Positions 26,549 to 35,808 of a DNA stretch of 51,594 nucleotides are shown in pieces. Numbering within the stretch: position 1 is the stretch's first letter; the number at the start of each line of letters is the position of its first letter. This stretch comes from Candidatus Gastranaerophilales bacterium (lineage in GTDB: Bacteria > Cyanobacteriota > Vampirovibrionia > Gastranaerophilales > Gastranaerophilaceae): the NCBI GenBank assembly GCA_905236055.1, contig CAJOOA010000076.1, positions 1 to 51,594 on the forward strand. The letters run 5' to 3'. A program made the position numbers and the translations under genes. Under the pieces are notes generated by a model, which was not told the origin of the DNA, made no database searches, and saw nothing but the letters and a program-made list of their open reading frames with translations.

Positions 26549-26582
26549 ATTGACTATATTTAAAGATTGAAATATAGTCAAT
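26549..26582. promoter_or_regulatory. Perfectly palindromic divergent promoter
   Basis: Two perfect 13-base arms, ATTGACTATATTT and AAATATAGTCAAT, flank an 8-base centre. Read rightwards it gives TTGACT (26550-26555), 18 bases, TATAGT (26574-26579); read leftwards, by symmetry, the same promoter. Predicted starts fall near 26586 (gene 26623) and 26545 (gene 26507), almost equidistant from the two ATGs. It could also be an operator for a dimeric regulator. Confidence 0.65.
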
Positions 26583-26622
26583 AAAGACAAAGAATTTACA
26601 AACTATCCGTTCAGGGGAAAAT

Positions 26623-27846
26623 ATGTATTACGATTTTAAGCAGGCAGAAAAATTTCTTTCAAAACAATTTGAAGAAATAGACGAAATAAGAGATTTTAAC
26701 CAAAGAAAAGTATTAAAAGCTTTTTATGATAACAGGGTTGCGCCCGAACATTTTTATACGGTTTCCGGATACGGACATGATGATTTAGGGCGAGAAGTTT
26801 TAGATAAAACCTTCGCACAGGTATTTTGTGCAGAAAAAGCCCTCGTAAGAATCCATTTTGCATCAGGAACACATACTCTTGCGTGTGCGCTTTTCGGGAA
26901 TTTAAAACCGGGAGATAAGCTACTTTCGGTTGCAGGTGCTCCTTATGACACAATGCAAGAAGTTATAGGAACTGCGGGGGATGATGAAACAAAACGGGCG
27001 TCTTTAATAGGGTACGGAGTTCTGTATGATGAAGTACCTCTTGTTAACGATTCCGATATAGACTACAGAAAGCTTGAAGAAATGGTTGACGAAAAAACCA
27101 CTATGGTTTTAATCCAACGTTCGAAAGGTTATTCAACAAGAAAATCTTTAACAATTGAGGATATAGAAAAAATTTGTAAGATAGTTAAATCTAAAAATCC
27201 TGACTGTATCTGTTTTGTAGATAATTGCTACGGCGAATTTGTCGACAAGAAAGAGCCGCTCGAAGTCGGCGCAGATTTAATCGGCGGTTCTCTTATTAAG
27301 AACCCCGGAGGAGGAATCGTAGAAGCAGGCGGTTATATTGCCGGTAGGGGTAAATATGTGGACAGAGCCGCAAACCGTTTGACAGCACCGGGAATCGGTT
27401 CTGAAGGCGGAGCTATGTTTAATCAACACAGATTAATTTTCCAAGGTCTGTTTATGGCACCCTCTGTGGTTGCGGAGGCATTAAAAGGGGCAATCCTTGC
27501 TTCTAAGGTTTTTGAAGATATAGGATTCAATTCAATCCCGAAATACAATGAGAAAAGAACGGATATCATTCAAAATATAATATTTGGAAAGCCGGAACAT
27601 CTTGAAGAATTTTGCAGAACAATACAATCTCTTTCACCGGTAAACGGGTATGTAACCCCTATTCCAGAATATATTCCGGGGTATGAAGATAAGGTAATTA
27701 TGGCAGGCGGAACATTTATAGAGGGTTCAACCATAGAATTGTCCGCTGACGGTCCAATGAGACCGCCTTATGCCGCTTATATGCAAGGCGGTTTGAATTA
27801 TGCACACGTTAAAATTTGTCTTGAAGATATGGTCAAAAAATTATAA
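26623..27846 (+). CDS. PLP enzyme of the methionine gamma-lyase/aluminium resistance family
   Basis: 407 residues of the PF06838-type family of fold-type I PLP enzymes: ASGTHTLACALFGNLKPGD, SKGYSTRKSLT, FVDNCYGEFVDKKEPLEVGAD, and the lysine in GGSLIKNPGGGI as likely Schiff-base residue. Members are named methionine gamma-lyase family or aluminium resistance protein; the true substrate is usually unproven, probably a sulfur amino acid. ATG 26623 has AGGGGAAAAT upstream. The rubredoxin-flavin protein follows 15 bases later, so both are probably one transcript. Confidence 0.88.
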   Translation: MYYDFKQAEKFLSKQFEEIDEIRDFNQRKVLKAFYDNRVAPEHFYTVSGYGHDDLGREVLDKTFAQVFCAEKALVRIHFASGTHTLACALFGNLKPGDKLLSVAGAPYDTMQEVIGTAGDDETKRASLIGYGVLYDEVPLVNDSDIDYRKLEEMVDEKTTMVLIQRSKGYSTRKSLTIEDIEKICKIVKSKNPDCICFVDNCYGEFVDKKEPLEVGADLIGGSLIKNPGGGIVEAGGYIAGRGKYVDRAANRLTAPGIGSEGGAMFNQHRLIFQGLFMAPSVVAEALKGAILASKVFEDIGFNSIPKYNEKRTDIIQNIIFGKPEHLEEFCRTIQSLSPVNGYVTPIPEYIPGYEDKVIMAGGTFIEGSTIELSADGPMRPPYAAYMQGGLNYAHVKICLEDMVKKL

Positions 27847-27861
27847 TATAAGGAGTTTTAT

Positions 27862-28464
27862 ATGGACACAAAAGCACTGTTCAAAATAGGGTATGGTTTA
27901 TATGTTTTAACCGCACATGAAAACGGCAAAGATAATGGCTGTATCATAAACACCGTTATGCAAGTAACTTCTGATCCATGTATGATTGCAATTGCGGTAA
28001 ATAAGAAAAATTATACAAATGAAATGATTTCAAGAACGCGTAAATTTAATGTTTCACCCCTTGCAGAAGGTACTGCATTTGATATGTTCAAACACTTCGG
28101 ATTCCAAAGCGGCCGTAATGTAAATAAATTTGAAAACTTTAGTGACGCTAAACGAAGTCCAAATGGGGTTTTGTATATTACAAAAAATACAAACTCTTAT
28201 ATGTCAGCTTATGTTCAGCAGGAAATCGATTTAAAAACTCATACATTGTTTATCGGGCAACTTGTTGAGGCAGAGTGCCTATCCGATATTCCTACCGTGA
28301 CCTATGATTTTTATCAAAAAAATATCAAACCAAAACCGGAAACAACTCAAAAAAGCGGCTGGCGTTGTAAAATATGCGGTTACGTTTACGAGGGAGAGAA
28401 TTTACCACCTGATTTTATATGCCCTTGGTGCAAACATGGTGTTGCCGATTTCGAAAAAATATAG
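27862..28464 (+). CDS. Flavin reductase-rubredoxin fusion (high-molecular-weight rubredoxin)
   Basis: 200 residues. Residues 1-150 are an FMN-binding flavin reductase-like split barrel (NGCIINTVMQVTSDPCMIAIAVNKKN). Residues 165-195 are a rubredoxin with two iron-binding pairs, CKIC (169-172) and CPWC (187-190). Such fusions pass electrons from NADH oxidoreductases to flavodiiron proteins that remove oxygen or nitric oxide in strict anaerobes. ATG 27862 has AAGGAG. This fits an anaerobic lifestyle. Confidence 0.92.
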   Translation: MDTKALFKIGYGLYVLTAHENGKDNGCIINTVMQVTSDPCMIAIAVNKKNYTNEMISRTRKFNVSPLAEGTAFDMFKHFGFQSGRNVNKFENFSDAKRSPNGVLYITKNTNSYMSAYVQQEIDLKTHTLFIGQLVEAECLSDIPTVTYDFYQKNIKPKPETTQKSGWRCKICGYVYEGENLPPDFICPWCKHGVADFEKI

Positions 28465-28486
28465 TTCTATTCACTCAAAATTATGA

Positions 28487-28492
28487 TATAAT
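28487..28492 (+). promoter_or_regulatory. -10 box giving a near-leaderless transcript
   Basis: Perfect TATAAT whose predicted start (about 28499) lies only three bases before the ATG at 28502, and no Shine-Dalgarno precedes that ATG. The -35 region is poor. Confidence 0.45.
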
Positions 28493-28501
28493 GACAACGG
28501 T

Positions 28502-29554
28502 ATGAAATTTGTCATAAGAAAATTATTTGCATTAATACTTATCCTGATTGCGGGCTATTTTTGTTATCTTCACAAAAATTGGTTTGTAGAACAATACCAC
28601 CACGCAAAAGGTATGTATTATATCTACAAAGGTGATCGTGCTTATTCTGCAGATAATATGGGAAAAACCTTAGAATATTATCTTGCCGGACTTAAATTGT
28701 ACCCGAAACATTATGAAGCGTGGTTCAACTTGGGTAATATTTATGCCGTCTATGAAGATTATTACTCGGCAGTAGATGCATACGAACACGCAATCGAAGC
28801 AAACCCAAAATTTGTTATGGCAAAAATGAATTTGGGTATCGTTTATTCCGAAGATTTGGGGTTCTTTGATGATGCCATAAAACAATTTGATGAAATTACA
28901 CAGATAAATTTACTAAAGCTTTGGATACCTTTTGTTTATTCAAATGTCAAGAGTATAAAAGGAAATCGCGGGCTTGCATATTACAACAAAGGTGTTGCGT
29001 GGAAAAGAAAAGCAATGTATCTTCCCAAAGAAAAACAATACCTTATGAATGAATATTTGGGAAATGCAATAGAAGCATATACAAAATCTTTAAAAATTTT
29101 AAAAGAAAATTACGATTTATATTACAACCGAGCAATCGCACATCATTTAAGAGGTGAATACAAAGAAGCCGGATTAGATTATTGCAAAGCAATAAAGCTT
29201 TCTCCGATGAAATACGAAGGGCATTATAATCTTGCGGTTCTTTTAAGGCAGTTGGATAAAAACAGGGAATCAATCTCCGAACTTCAAAAAGCTGCGCTTT
29301 TAATCTCTGAATCTCCGAATTCATCCACAATAGAATCCGCTTACATTTTTAATTTGCTCAATGAAGTAACGAGACGGCTTATAACAAGCGATGATTATTA
29401 TACGCAAAAGCTTACCGATTCAATGATTGACGGAGTAAGTTATACTTACGTTAACGGAAAAATAGTTGCTGATGACGATTTTGATAAAGCAATTTTTAAA
29501 AATTTCCAAACCTGTTCGGGAATTACATATTTTAAAAGTAAACAAGAGGAATAA
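28502..29554 (+). CDS. Membrane-anchored TPR protein
   Basis: 350 residues. One N-terminal membrane segment (about 6-22), then roughly six TPR units with WFNLGNIYAVYEDYYSAVDAYEHAI as the clearest. The repeats should lie on the outer face of the inner membrane. It overlaps the next gene, a GGDEF cyclase, by one base (TAATG), so the two are coupled and may act together. Partner unknown. Confidence 0.85.
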   Translation: MKFVIRKLFALILILIAGYFCYLHKNWFVEQYHHAKGMYYIYKGDRAYSADNMGKTLEYYLAGLKLYPKHYEAWFNLGNIYAVYEDYYSAVDAYEHAIEANPKFVMAKMNLGIVYSEDLGFFDDAIKQFDEITQINLLKLWIPFVYSNVKSIKGNRGLAYYNKGVAWKRKAMYLPKEKQYLMNEYLGNAIEAYTKSLKILKENYDLYYNRAIAHHLRGEYKEAGLDYCKAIKLSPMKYEGHYNLAVLLRQLDKNRESISELQKAALLISESPNSSTIESAYIFNLLNEVTRRLITSDDYYTQKLTDSMIDGVSYTYVNGKIVADDDFDKAIFKNFQTCSGITYFKSKQEE

Positions 29555-30975
29555 TGGATAATAAAAACTTACATTTTTTGGCTTCAATTGCTGATATATT
29601 AATAAAAGAACTGGATTCCTCAGAGCTTGTAAAAGAATTAAAAGATATTCTTGGCACGCATATAAATCTGAACGATTTAAACATATACGTTTTTGACCCG
29701 AATACTTCTACTTTAAGAAATTATGCTAAAGATTGGTGCGTAATTGACGAATCTCTTGAAATTCAAAGAAAAGATGCAATATATCAGGCCTATGAAGAAA
29801 TCCACGGCAACGATTTTGTGATAAATAACAAGGCCTTTAAACTTCCTCAGACTATAGGAGATATTAGTTTCAAGCTACAATCCGTATACATGCCGATCGT
29901 TAAAAACGGGATGGTCTTTGGAATAATAGAGTTATTGTTTAACGAAGATACTGCCGTAGATATGGAATTTTTGTTCCTGATGAAAATTTTCGGAACCCAA
30001 ATTTCACTTAAACTCCAAAATATCGTATTGAATGAACAATCGCAAACAAACGTTGAATTCCACGATTCAATGAAAAACATTGCAAAACTTATAGAAACCC
30101 AATACGAACTGAATTATATTGTTCCTCTTATTGGTGAAATGCTGGATAGATTTATTTCTGACCATTTGATATACGTATTTTTAAAAGACGGAAATGAATT
30201 CAAATTGGTTTGGCCAAAGGCATGTAACGATGAACGGGTTTTTGAAGTTTTAAAAGGTTTGGACGGAGATTATCCTTATATGCTAGCATACGAGGATAAA
30301 ATCGGCGCATTTCCTCTCAAATCGGAAGATGAAATTACGGGATGTATTGTTGCCAGAAGCACAATAGAAAAATTATCAAAGCGTGATATAGATTATTTGG
30401 AACAACTTACTCATCAGGCAGCTGCTACTATTAACAGAGCAAACACATATTCAACAATCCTTCAGTATGCTACTTTGGATGCTTTGACAAACTTGAATAA
30501 CCGCAGACAGTTTGAAACGCGTTTAGGTCAAGAAATTGCCATAGCAAAACGTCAAGAACATCCGCTTTGTGCAATGATGATTGATATAGACTTCTTTAAA
30601 GGGGTAAATGACAAGTATGGACACGCAGCCGGAGATGAAGTTTTACGTACTGTTGCGGGACTTATAAAAGATGCGCTCCGTGAATCCGATATCCCAGCAA
30701 GATACGGCGGAGAAGAATTTGCAATACTTCTCCCGTTTACAAAAACAGAAGAAGCAAAAATAGTCGGAGAACGTTTAAGAAAAACAGTCGAATCTACGCT
30801 TATAAAAATTAATCAGGATGATGAAGAACAAAAAGAGATTAATGTAACAATAAGCATGGGCTTGGCTGAATACGATAACACAGAAACCGGAGAAGCCCTG
30901 TTTGAAAGAGCCGATAAGGCGCTTTATGAGGCAAAAGCAGGCGGAAGAAACAAGGTTTGTATTTTTAAAAATTAA
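29554..30975 (+). CDS. Diguanylate cyclase with GAF-like sensor
   Basis: 473 residues. Two GAF-like segments (about 15-155 and 170-300) precede a GGDEF domain. The active loop is GGEEF (385-389), consistent with cyclic di-GMP synthesis. An inhibitory product-binding site RESD (376-379) lies exactly five residues before it, so feedback inhibition by cyclic di-GMP is expected. No membrane segment is seen, so it senses a cytoplasmic signal, perhaps via the TPR neighbour. Confidence 0.93.
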   Translation: MDNKNLHFLASIADILIKELDSSELVKELKDILGTHINLNDLNIYVFDPNTSTLRNYAKDWCVIDESLEIQRKDAIYQAYEEIHGNDFVINNKAFKLPQTIGDISFKLQSVYMPIVKNGMVFGIIELLFNEDTAVDMEFLFLMKIFGTQISLKLQNIVLNEQSQTNVEFHDSMKNIAKLIETQYELNYIVPLIGEMLDRFISDHLIYVFLKDGNEFKLVWPKACNDERVFEVLKGLDGDYPYMLAYEDKIGAFPLKSEDEITGCIVARSTIEKLSKRDIDYLEQLTHQAAATINRANTYSTILQYATLDALTNLNNRRQFETRLGQEIAIAKRQEHPLCAMMIDIDFFKGVNDKYGHAAGDEVLRTVAGLIKDALRESDIPARYGGEEFAILLPFTKTEEAKIVGERLRKTVESTLIKINQDDEEQKEINVTISMGLAEYDNTETGEALFERADKALYEAKAGGRNKVCIFKN

Positions 30976-30990
30976 TAAAATGTAAATTTT

Positions 30991-31018
30991 TTGAATAAAA
31001 AATACAATATGATATAAT
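30991..31018 (+). promoter_or_regulatory. Promoter of the scpA operon
   Basis: TTGAAT (30991-30996), 16 bases, TATAAT (31013-31018). The start near 31025 leaves a 138-base 5' leader before the scpA ATG, with the octamer CTGCGGGG near each end of the leader (about 31025 and 31133). No known riboswitch is recognised in it. Confidence 0.6.
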
Positions 31019-31162
31019 AGAAATCTGCGGGGGAGTGTATTTTACACAAGCTGTATAAGTACAAATATTTATTTGGAATAAAACCATCAAAATGTATGAG
31101 GGATTTTTATTTAAAATAATATAAAATATAAACTGCGGGGATGAAACAAATTTTGGTGGGAA

Positions 31163-32059
31163 ATGGCAACCAATTATAGCGGGATAAATACTGATAATAG
31201 TTTTATGAACACGGCAATCGTAAGAAATGCCGAAGTTGACGGTATTGAAATTCTTGTTAATATGGCTAAACAAGGGAAAATTGACCCCTGGAATGTTGAT
31301 ATTGTCGAAGTTACCGACAAGTATCTTACACATTTATTCCAATCCAAAGCGCAAAATTTAAAATTGACGGGGAGAACCCTCCTTTTCGCCGCAATTCTTT
31401 TAAAATTAAAATCCAACATATTGGAAGGTATTGATATCCTTGATTTTGAACCGCAGGTTGATGAGCTTGAATATAGTGATGAACCCCTCGAATATGGTCA
31501 AGATGATTATATCCCCACAAATAACGTCATTTCCATTGACGAAGTTTTACAAAGAAGAACAAGCGTCAGATTAAATCACAACAGAGTTGTAACTCTTAGA
31601 GATTTGATTCGTCAATTGGAATTTTATGAAATGCTTGACCGAAAACAAGCTCTAAAAAATGCCCATGAAAGAGCAAAACGCAGAGTACAAAATTATTCAA
31701 GATTAACTCCGGAAGATATCATAAATCTTGCACATGAAGAATATATAGAAAACGGCGTTCAGCGTCTAAGAGCAAATTTAGAAGAAATTTTGAACCGTCA
31801 GGACAGAATCGAATTAAATGAACTTACTCTTTTGGGAATGGACAGAGTAAATGCTTACGTTTCTTTATTATTCTTAACAACCGACAGTGATTACGATTTG
31901 GAACAGGATGAATTTTATTCTGATTTATACGTAGTAAAACGTCCGGGTTCTGCGCCTAAACACGAAGAAGATGAAGAAGATAATATTTTTGATGCGGTTA
32001 CTAATGCACAAAGCGTAATAAAAGAGGAAACAAATGGAACAGTTGAAATCCAGAATTGA
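31163..32059 (+). CDS. scpA: Segregation and condensation protein A
   Basis: Kleisin subunit that bridges SMC heads with ScpB in chromosome condensation. The 298 residues have the N-terminal kleisin motif GIEILVNMAKQGKIDPWNVDI and YLxxL helices, an acidic linker, and a helical section with RVQNYSRLTPEDII. ATG 31163 has GGTGGG close by. The C-terminal part is acidic and longer than in B. subtilis ScpA. It overlaps scpB by 26 bases. Confidence 0.93.
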   Translation: MATNYSGINTDNSFMNTAIVRNAEVDGIEILVNMAKQGKIDPWNVDIVEVTDKYLTHLFQSKAQNLKLTGRTLLFAAILLKLKSNILEGIDILDFEPQVDELEYSDEPLEYGQDDYIPTNNVISIDEVLQRRTSVRLNHNRVVTLRDLIRQLEFYEMLDRKQALKNAHERAKRRVQNYSRLTPEDIINLAHEEYIENGVQRLRANLEEILNRQDRIELNELTLLGMDRVNAYVSLLFLTTDSDYDLEQDEFYSDLYVVKRPGSAPKHEEDEEDNIFDAVTNAQSVIKEETNGTVEIQN

Positions 32060-32576
32060 AGCGGTTCTGTTTGTAACCGCAAAAGTTTTGCAAATAAATG
32101 AAATTGCAGAAATTCTTGAAGAAACTCCGGAAGATGTTGAAGAGGCATTGCTTGAATTAATCATGGATTACGCTTCCCGTGACGGTGCGTTGGAAATTGA
32201 CGACGAAAACGGATATATTTTACAAGTTAAGCAAGAACATCTTGATATTGTTGAAAAACTTTGTCCGGTCGAATTGAAACCATCTGTGCTTAAAACTCTT
32301 ACGGTTATAGCATTAAAAGAGCCAATCCGCCAAACCCTTTTGAAAGATTTAAGGGGCTCAAATGCCTATGAACACATTGCCGAATTACTTGAAAAAGGAT
32401 TAATTTCAAGAAATAAAGATAAAAACGGACGGTCATTTAATATTAAAACAACTGCGAAGTTTAAAGAATATTTCAAATTAAAAGGAGATGTTAAAACGCT
32501 TGTAAAAACGCTTAATATTGATAACGGCGTTAAAGATACTCCGGAAGGTTTGGAAGCGGAGCAAACTACTGTATGA
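32034..32576 (+). CDS. scpB: Segregation and condensation protein B
   Basis: Winged-helix partner of ScpA. The 180 residues begin SRIEAVLFVTAKVLQINEIAEIL and contain LKTLTVIALKEPIRQT and LLEKGLISRN, the two winged-helix units. Overlap with scpA and the ATGA junction with the next gene show a tight operon. Confidence 0.93.
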   Translation: MEQLKSRIEAVLFVTAKVLQINEIAEILEETPEDVEEALLELIMDYASRDGALEIDDENGYILQVKQEHLDIVEKLCPVELKPSVLKTLTVIALKEPIRQTLLKDLRGSNAYEHIAELLEKGLISRNKDKNGRSFNIKTTAKFKEYFKLKGDVKTLVKTLNIDNGVKDTPEGLEAEQTTV

Positions 32577-34039
32577 AAAAGGCGTTTTGGCTGATTTTAT
32601 CCGTAATTTCTTTTATACTGTGCGGATTAGTGTATTTTTATTCACATTCCGATACAATAAATGTTGCTAAAGCCGATTATTATTTCAAAAAAAATAATAT
32701 TGACGCGGCTATAAAATTTTATGAGCAAGCTTTCGATTCCGGCTCTTTAAATAAAAAAGCCCGGAATAACTATGTTAACCTGATAATTAATTCTCCTATG
32801 GATGCAGATGCACAGGAACGGCTTGTTAAATTCATAAAATATCCTCAAAACGATGAAGCAAGGGAAAAAGCAAATATATTTTTAACTGAATTGAGATACG
32901 AAATTCATAAAAAATTCCCTGATAACTATGTTTCACAATGCACTTATAATCAAAAAATTATCCGTTGGTCAGGGAATACAATCACATACAGCTTCACAAA
33001 TCAGGAAGAAGCCCCTGAATATTATACACAAGAGATTGAAAAAGCGTTTGAAACGTGGGAAAAGGAGCTTGACGGCGCTGCTAAATTTAAGAAAGTTGAA
33101 AACGATTCTCAAATTATAATATGTTTTAATACTGCAGAAACCTCCGCAAATGAAAATGAAAAATACATTGCGGCCATCACAAAGCCGATAATAAATTCCA
33201 ATATGCTGGAAAATATAGTAACTGATTATTACTTGAAAACCCCAAATGGAGAATTCTTTACGGAAAATCAGATATACAATACCGCTCTGCATGAAATAGG
33301 ACACACGCTCGGCTTTTGGGGACACAGTAATTATCCTAAAAATGTTCTACATATGTCTACAGATACCGTTACGGTGACAAATGATTTGAGAAAAACTTTA
33401 ACCGATTCTGATATAAATACCATAAAACTTCTTTACAAAATAAAACCGGATATTTCCGATAATAAAACTGCCAAAGGTGAGTATACAAAATATCTTATTT
33501 TGGGAAATGATATGGCTGTTGCGAATGCAAAAATTAAGGAAGCAAAAAATTATATCCAAAAAGCTCCAAACTTACCGGCAGGATATATTGATTTGGCAGA
33601 CGGTTTTGTCGCAACGGAAGAGTATCCTAAAGCTCTAAAAAGTCTTGATAAGGCCTTGATGCTTGCAAAAGATGAAGATACGGTTTACTCGATTTATTAC
33701 AATATGGCCTTGGTTTATTTTTATATGTCAGATTATGAAAACGCTTTAAAATTCCTTGAAAAATCGGGTAAGCTCAGGAATACTGAACCTTCTTTATATT
33801 TGCTTGCAAGAATATACACTCTTTCAGGTGCAAAAAACGAAGCAATAAATATTTACGAAGATTTAATCTCTAAAAATCCCTCAAATATAGAATATGTTAT
33901 AGGGCTTACTAATATTTACGTCAAGGATTTCGCATATTTAAAAGCCCGTGCCGTCTTGCGTGATTTTCTTACACATAATCCGAACGAAAAAAATAACCCG
34001 AGATTAAATCCTTACGGAATAGTACGGATTGGATTATAG
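32573..34039 (+). CDS. Metzincin-type zinc metalloprotease with TPR repeats
   Basis: 488 residues. An N-terminal membrane segment (3-22) puts the rest outside the cytoplasm. HEIGHTLGFWGH (240-251) is a complete metzincin HExxHxxGxxH zinc site, and VLHMS about ten residues on could be the Met-turn. Residues about 300-470 are TPR units. A matrixin-like catalytic domain joined to TPRs is unusual. The start overlaps the scpB stop (ATGA), though the function looks unrelated to chromosome segregation. Confidence 0.87.
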   Translation: MKKAFWLILSVISFILCGLVYFYSHSDTINVAKADYYFKKNNIDAAIKFYEQAFDSGSLNKKARNNYVNLIINSPMDADAQERLVKFIKYPQNDEAREKANIFLTELRYEIHKKFPDNYVSQCTYNQKIIRWSGNTITYSFTNQEEAPEYYTQEIEKAFETWEKELDGAAKFKKVENDSQIIICFNTAETSANENEKYIAAITKPIINSNMLENIVTDYYLKTPNGEFFTENQIYNTALHEIGHTLGFWGHSNYPKNVLHMSTDTVTVTNDLRKTLTDSDINTIKLLYKIKPDISDNKTAKGEYTKYLILGNDMAVANAKIKEAKNYIQKAPNLPAGYIDLADGFVATEEYPKALKSLDKALMLAKDEDTVYSIYYNMALVYFYMSDYENALKFLEKSGKLRNTEPSLYLLARIYTLSGAKNEAINIYEDLISKNPSNIEYVIGLTNIYVKDFAYLKARAVLRDFLTHNPNEKNNPRLNPYGIVRIGL

Positions 34040-34095
34040 TCAATTTGAAATACGGGCTGGAATCAAAACAGTATTTATGGTATTCTGTATAAGTT

Positions 34096-35301
34096 ATGAG
34101 AAAGTTTTTACTTTTGATATTTGCCCCGATGCTTTTATACATGCAAACGGCGGTTGCCATAGAAGAGCTGAGTTCCCCTGATGAAGTTGTGCTTGAAGTT
34201 GAGCCGATTCAAGAGGAATTAAATGAGCTAGGAATCCAAACAGCAACCGAAAGCGAAAAAATAGAAAAAGAAAAAACTTTAAGAGAAAAACTTGAAGACA
34301 TATATAATCTTGAAGTTACTCAAACAGATGTAAACAATTTTTTATTGACTGATATTTTAACAAAACATTTTGAAAAGAATAAAGTTATTGAAAGTATACA
34401 CCCTTTTGGCGGATATAATGGAAGTTTGCTCTTTAATTTTAATCAACCCGATTCTTTTAAAACAACTTATAGTTTTAATGCTGTAAATGCCGGTATTGAC
34501 GGGAAATTTAGAGATGGTTATTCTGACTTCAGGGCATTATTTGTGATTCAGCCATTATCAAGCAGAAATATGCTGAGAAACGCATTTTCAGATGTTTATA
34601 TAGGCACAAACAGAATCCCGCATCACAGAATCCAAATCGGTTATCAACGTCCGGGGAACGGTATTGACGGTAAAATGAGCGCATATCAATTACCTTTTGT
34701 TTACCGTTCTCAAATCGCAAGAAATTTTGGTACCGTAAGAAAAACCGGTGCAAGAATTATCGGTGACTACAAATTGGTTGAATATGATGTAGGTGCATAC
34801 AGTTCTGATACATTTTTTAAATCCTTTTTCCCCGGTGCTGAATTTGATGCATGGTTAAATTTCAAACCCCTTGGTATGACAGACGGAAAATACGGCAAAT
34901 TAAAATTCGGAGGCGGGATACAAAATGGTCACAGGGATATTGATTATACCGTAATAGGTGCTTATGCAAGTTATGAATACAAAAAATTTAAAATAAATGC
35001 CGAATGGGCTAATGCAGACGGTTATAACGGATATTCAGGTGATGTATGCGATAAGCATGCCAGCGGTTTTTATACGACAGCAAGATATAAAGCAACTCCA
35101 AAATTGCACATTTTAGCCAGATATGACGAATTTGATCCGGATCATCATGTTAAAAACAATAACAGACGTGAGATTTCTTTTGGAATAAATTATTTCATTA
35201 AAGGTCCCGGATTGAAACTTATTTTTAACTATGTCTTCTGCCAAAATGATGCGGTCAAAGATTCTCACCGACTCATTTTGGGTACTCAGATTCTGTTGTA
35301 A
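34096..35301 (+). CDS. Outer-membrane beta-barrel protein
   Basis: 401 residues. Signal peptide 1-21 ends AVA. A Glu-rich helical segment (22-75) is followed by about 300 residues with alternating aromatic/glycine strands (YKLVEYDVGAYSS, GAYASYEYKKFKINAEWA) typical of porins or other barrels. The last strand ends HRLILGTQILL. It follows the metzincin gene by 56 bases. No ribosome site is obvious. Transport specificity unknown. Confidence 0.78.
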   Translation: MRKFLLLIFAPMLLYMQTAVAIEELSSPDEVVLEVEPIQEELNELGIQTATESEKIEKEKTLREKLEDIYNLEVTQTDVNNFLLTDILTKHFEKNKVIESIHPFGGYNGSLLFNFNQPDSFKTTYSFNAVNAGIDGKFRDGYSDFRALFVIQPLSSRNMLRNAFSDVYIGTNRIPHHRIQIGYQRPGNGIDGKMSAYQLPFVYRSQIARNFGTVRKTGARIIGDYKLVEYDVGAYSSDTFFKSFFPGAEFDAWLNFKPLGMTDGKYGKLKFGGGIQNGHRDIDYTVIGAYASYEYKKFKINAEWANADGYNGYSGDVCDKHASGFYTTARYKATPKLHILARYDEFDPDHHVKNNNRREISFGINYFIKGPGLKLIFNYVFCQNDAVKDSHRLILGTQILL

Positions 35302-35386
35302 TAGTATTAAGAAATGTAAAATTTGTTTGATAATATTAAAGTTTTTCAAAATTATGCCGTTATATGGAAATGTAAGAGATATAATT

Positions 35387-35692
35387 ATGAAATGGAAAAT
35401 TATGACATTTAAAATTAACCCTAATAATCATTCTGAAAATCTAAAGAAGAAAAACATCGAAATTAACACCAAAGAAACAGAACAAATAAAAAAAGCCCGA
35501 GATTTATTTACACAATTTGAAAATTTGCCTCCGGAAGATAGAGAAAAATTTCTGAATTGGGTGAATACAGAATTATGGAGTGAATTCACACCGCAAAACA
35601 AAATTGATAACTTAGAATATCGCTTATCAAAGTTGTCACCTGAACAAAAGCAAAAATTGGCAGAAGGGTTAAAAGATAATTTCGGTATCTAA
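35387..35692 (+). CDS. Small Lys/Glu-rich protein
   Basis: About 101 residues from ATG 35387, which has AAGAGA upstream; ATG 35402 (MTFKINPNN) is an equally credible start. An open frame back to 35231 overlaps the barrel gene and gives no sensible protein. The sequence is hydrophilic and helical, with LPPEDREKFLNWVNTELW and LSPEQKQKLAEGL. Family not recognised. Confidence 0.55.
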   Translation: MKWKIMTFKINPNNHSENLKKKNIEINTKETEQIKKARDLFTQFENLPPEDREKFLNWVNTELWSEFTPQNKIDNLEYRLSKLSPEQKQKLAEGLKDNFGI

Positions 35693-35744
35693 AATTTTAT
35701 CCAAAATTAACTATACGCTTTTATCCTTCTATTTTAATCTCCCC

Positions 35745-35773
35745 TTTACAATCAGACCTTTTTTTAATAATAT
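35745..35773 (+). promoter_or_regulatory. Promoter of the pyrH operon
   Basis: TTTACA (35745-35750), 17 bases, TAATAT (35768-35773), about 35 bases before the pyrH ATG. Confidence 0.5.
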
Positions 35774-35808
35774 TAAGGAAAATACGCTAAATATTTAGGG
35801 GTTGAATA

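Noticed and set aside
31141-31179. Short upstream frame MKQILVGNGNQL overlapping the scpA start
   Set aside because: Its only ribosome-site-like bases touch the ATG, so translation is unlikely.
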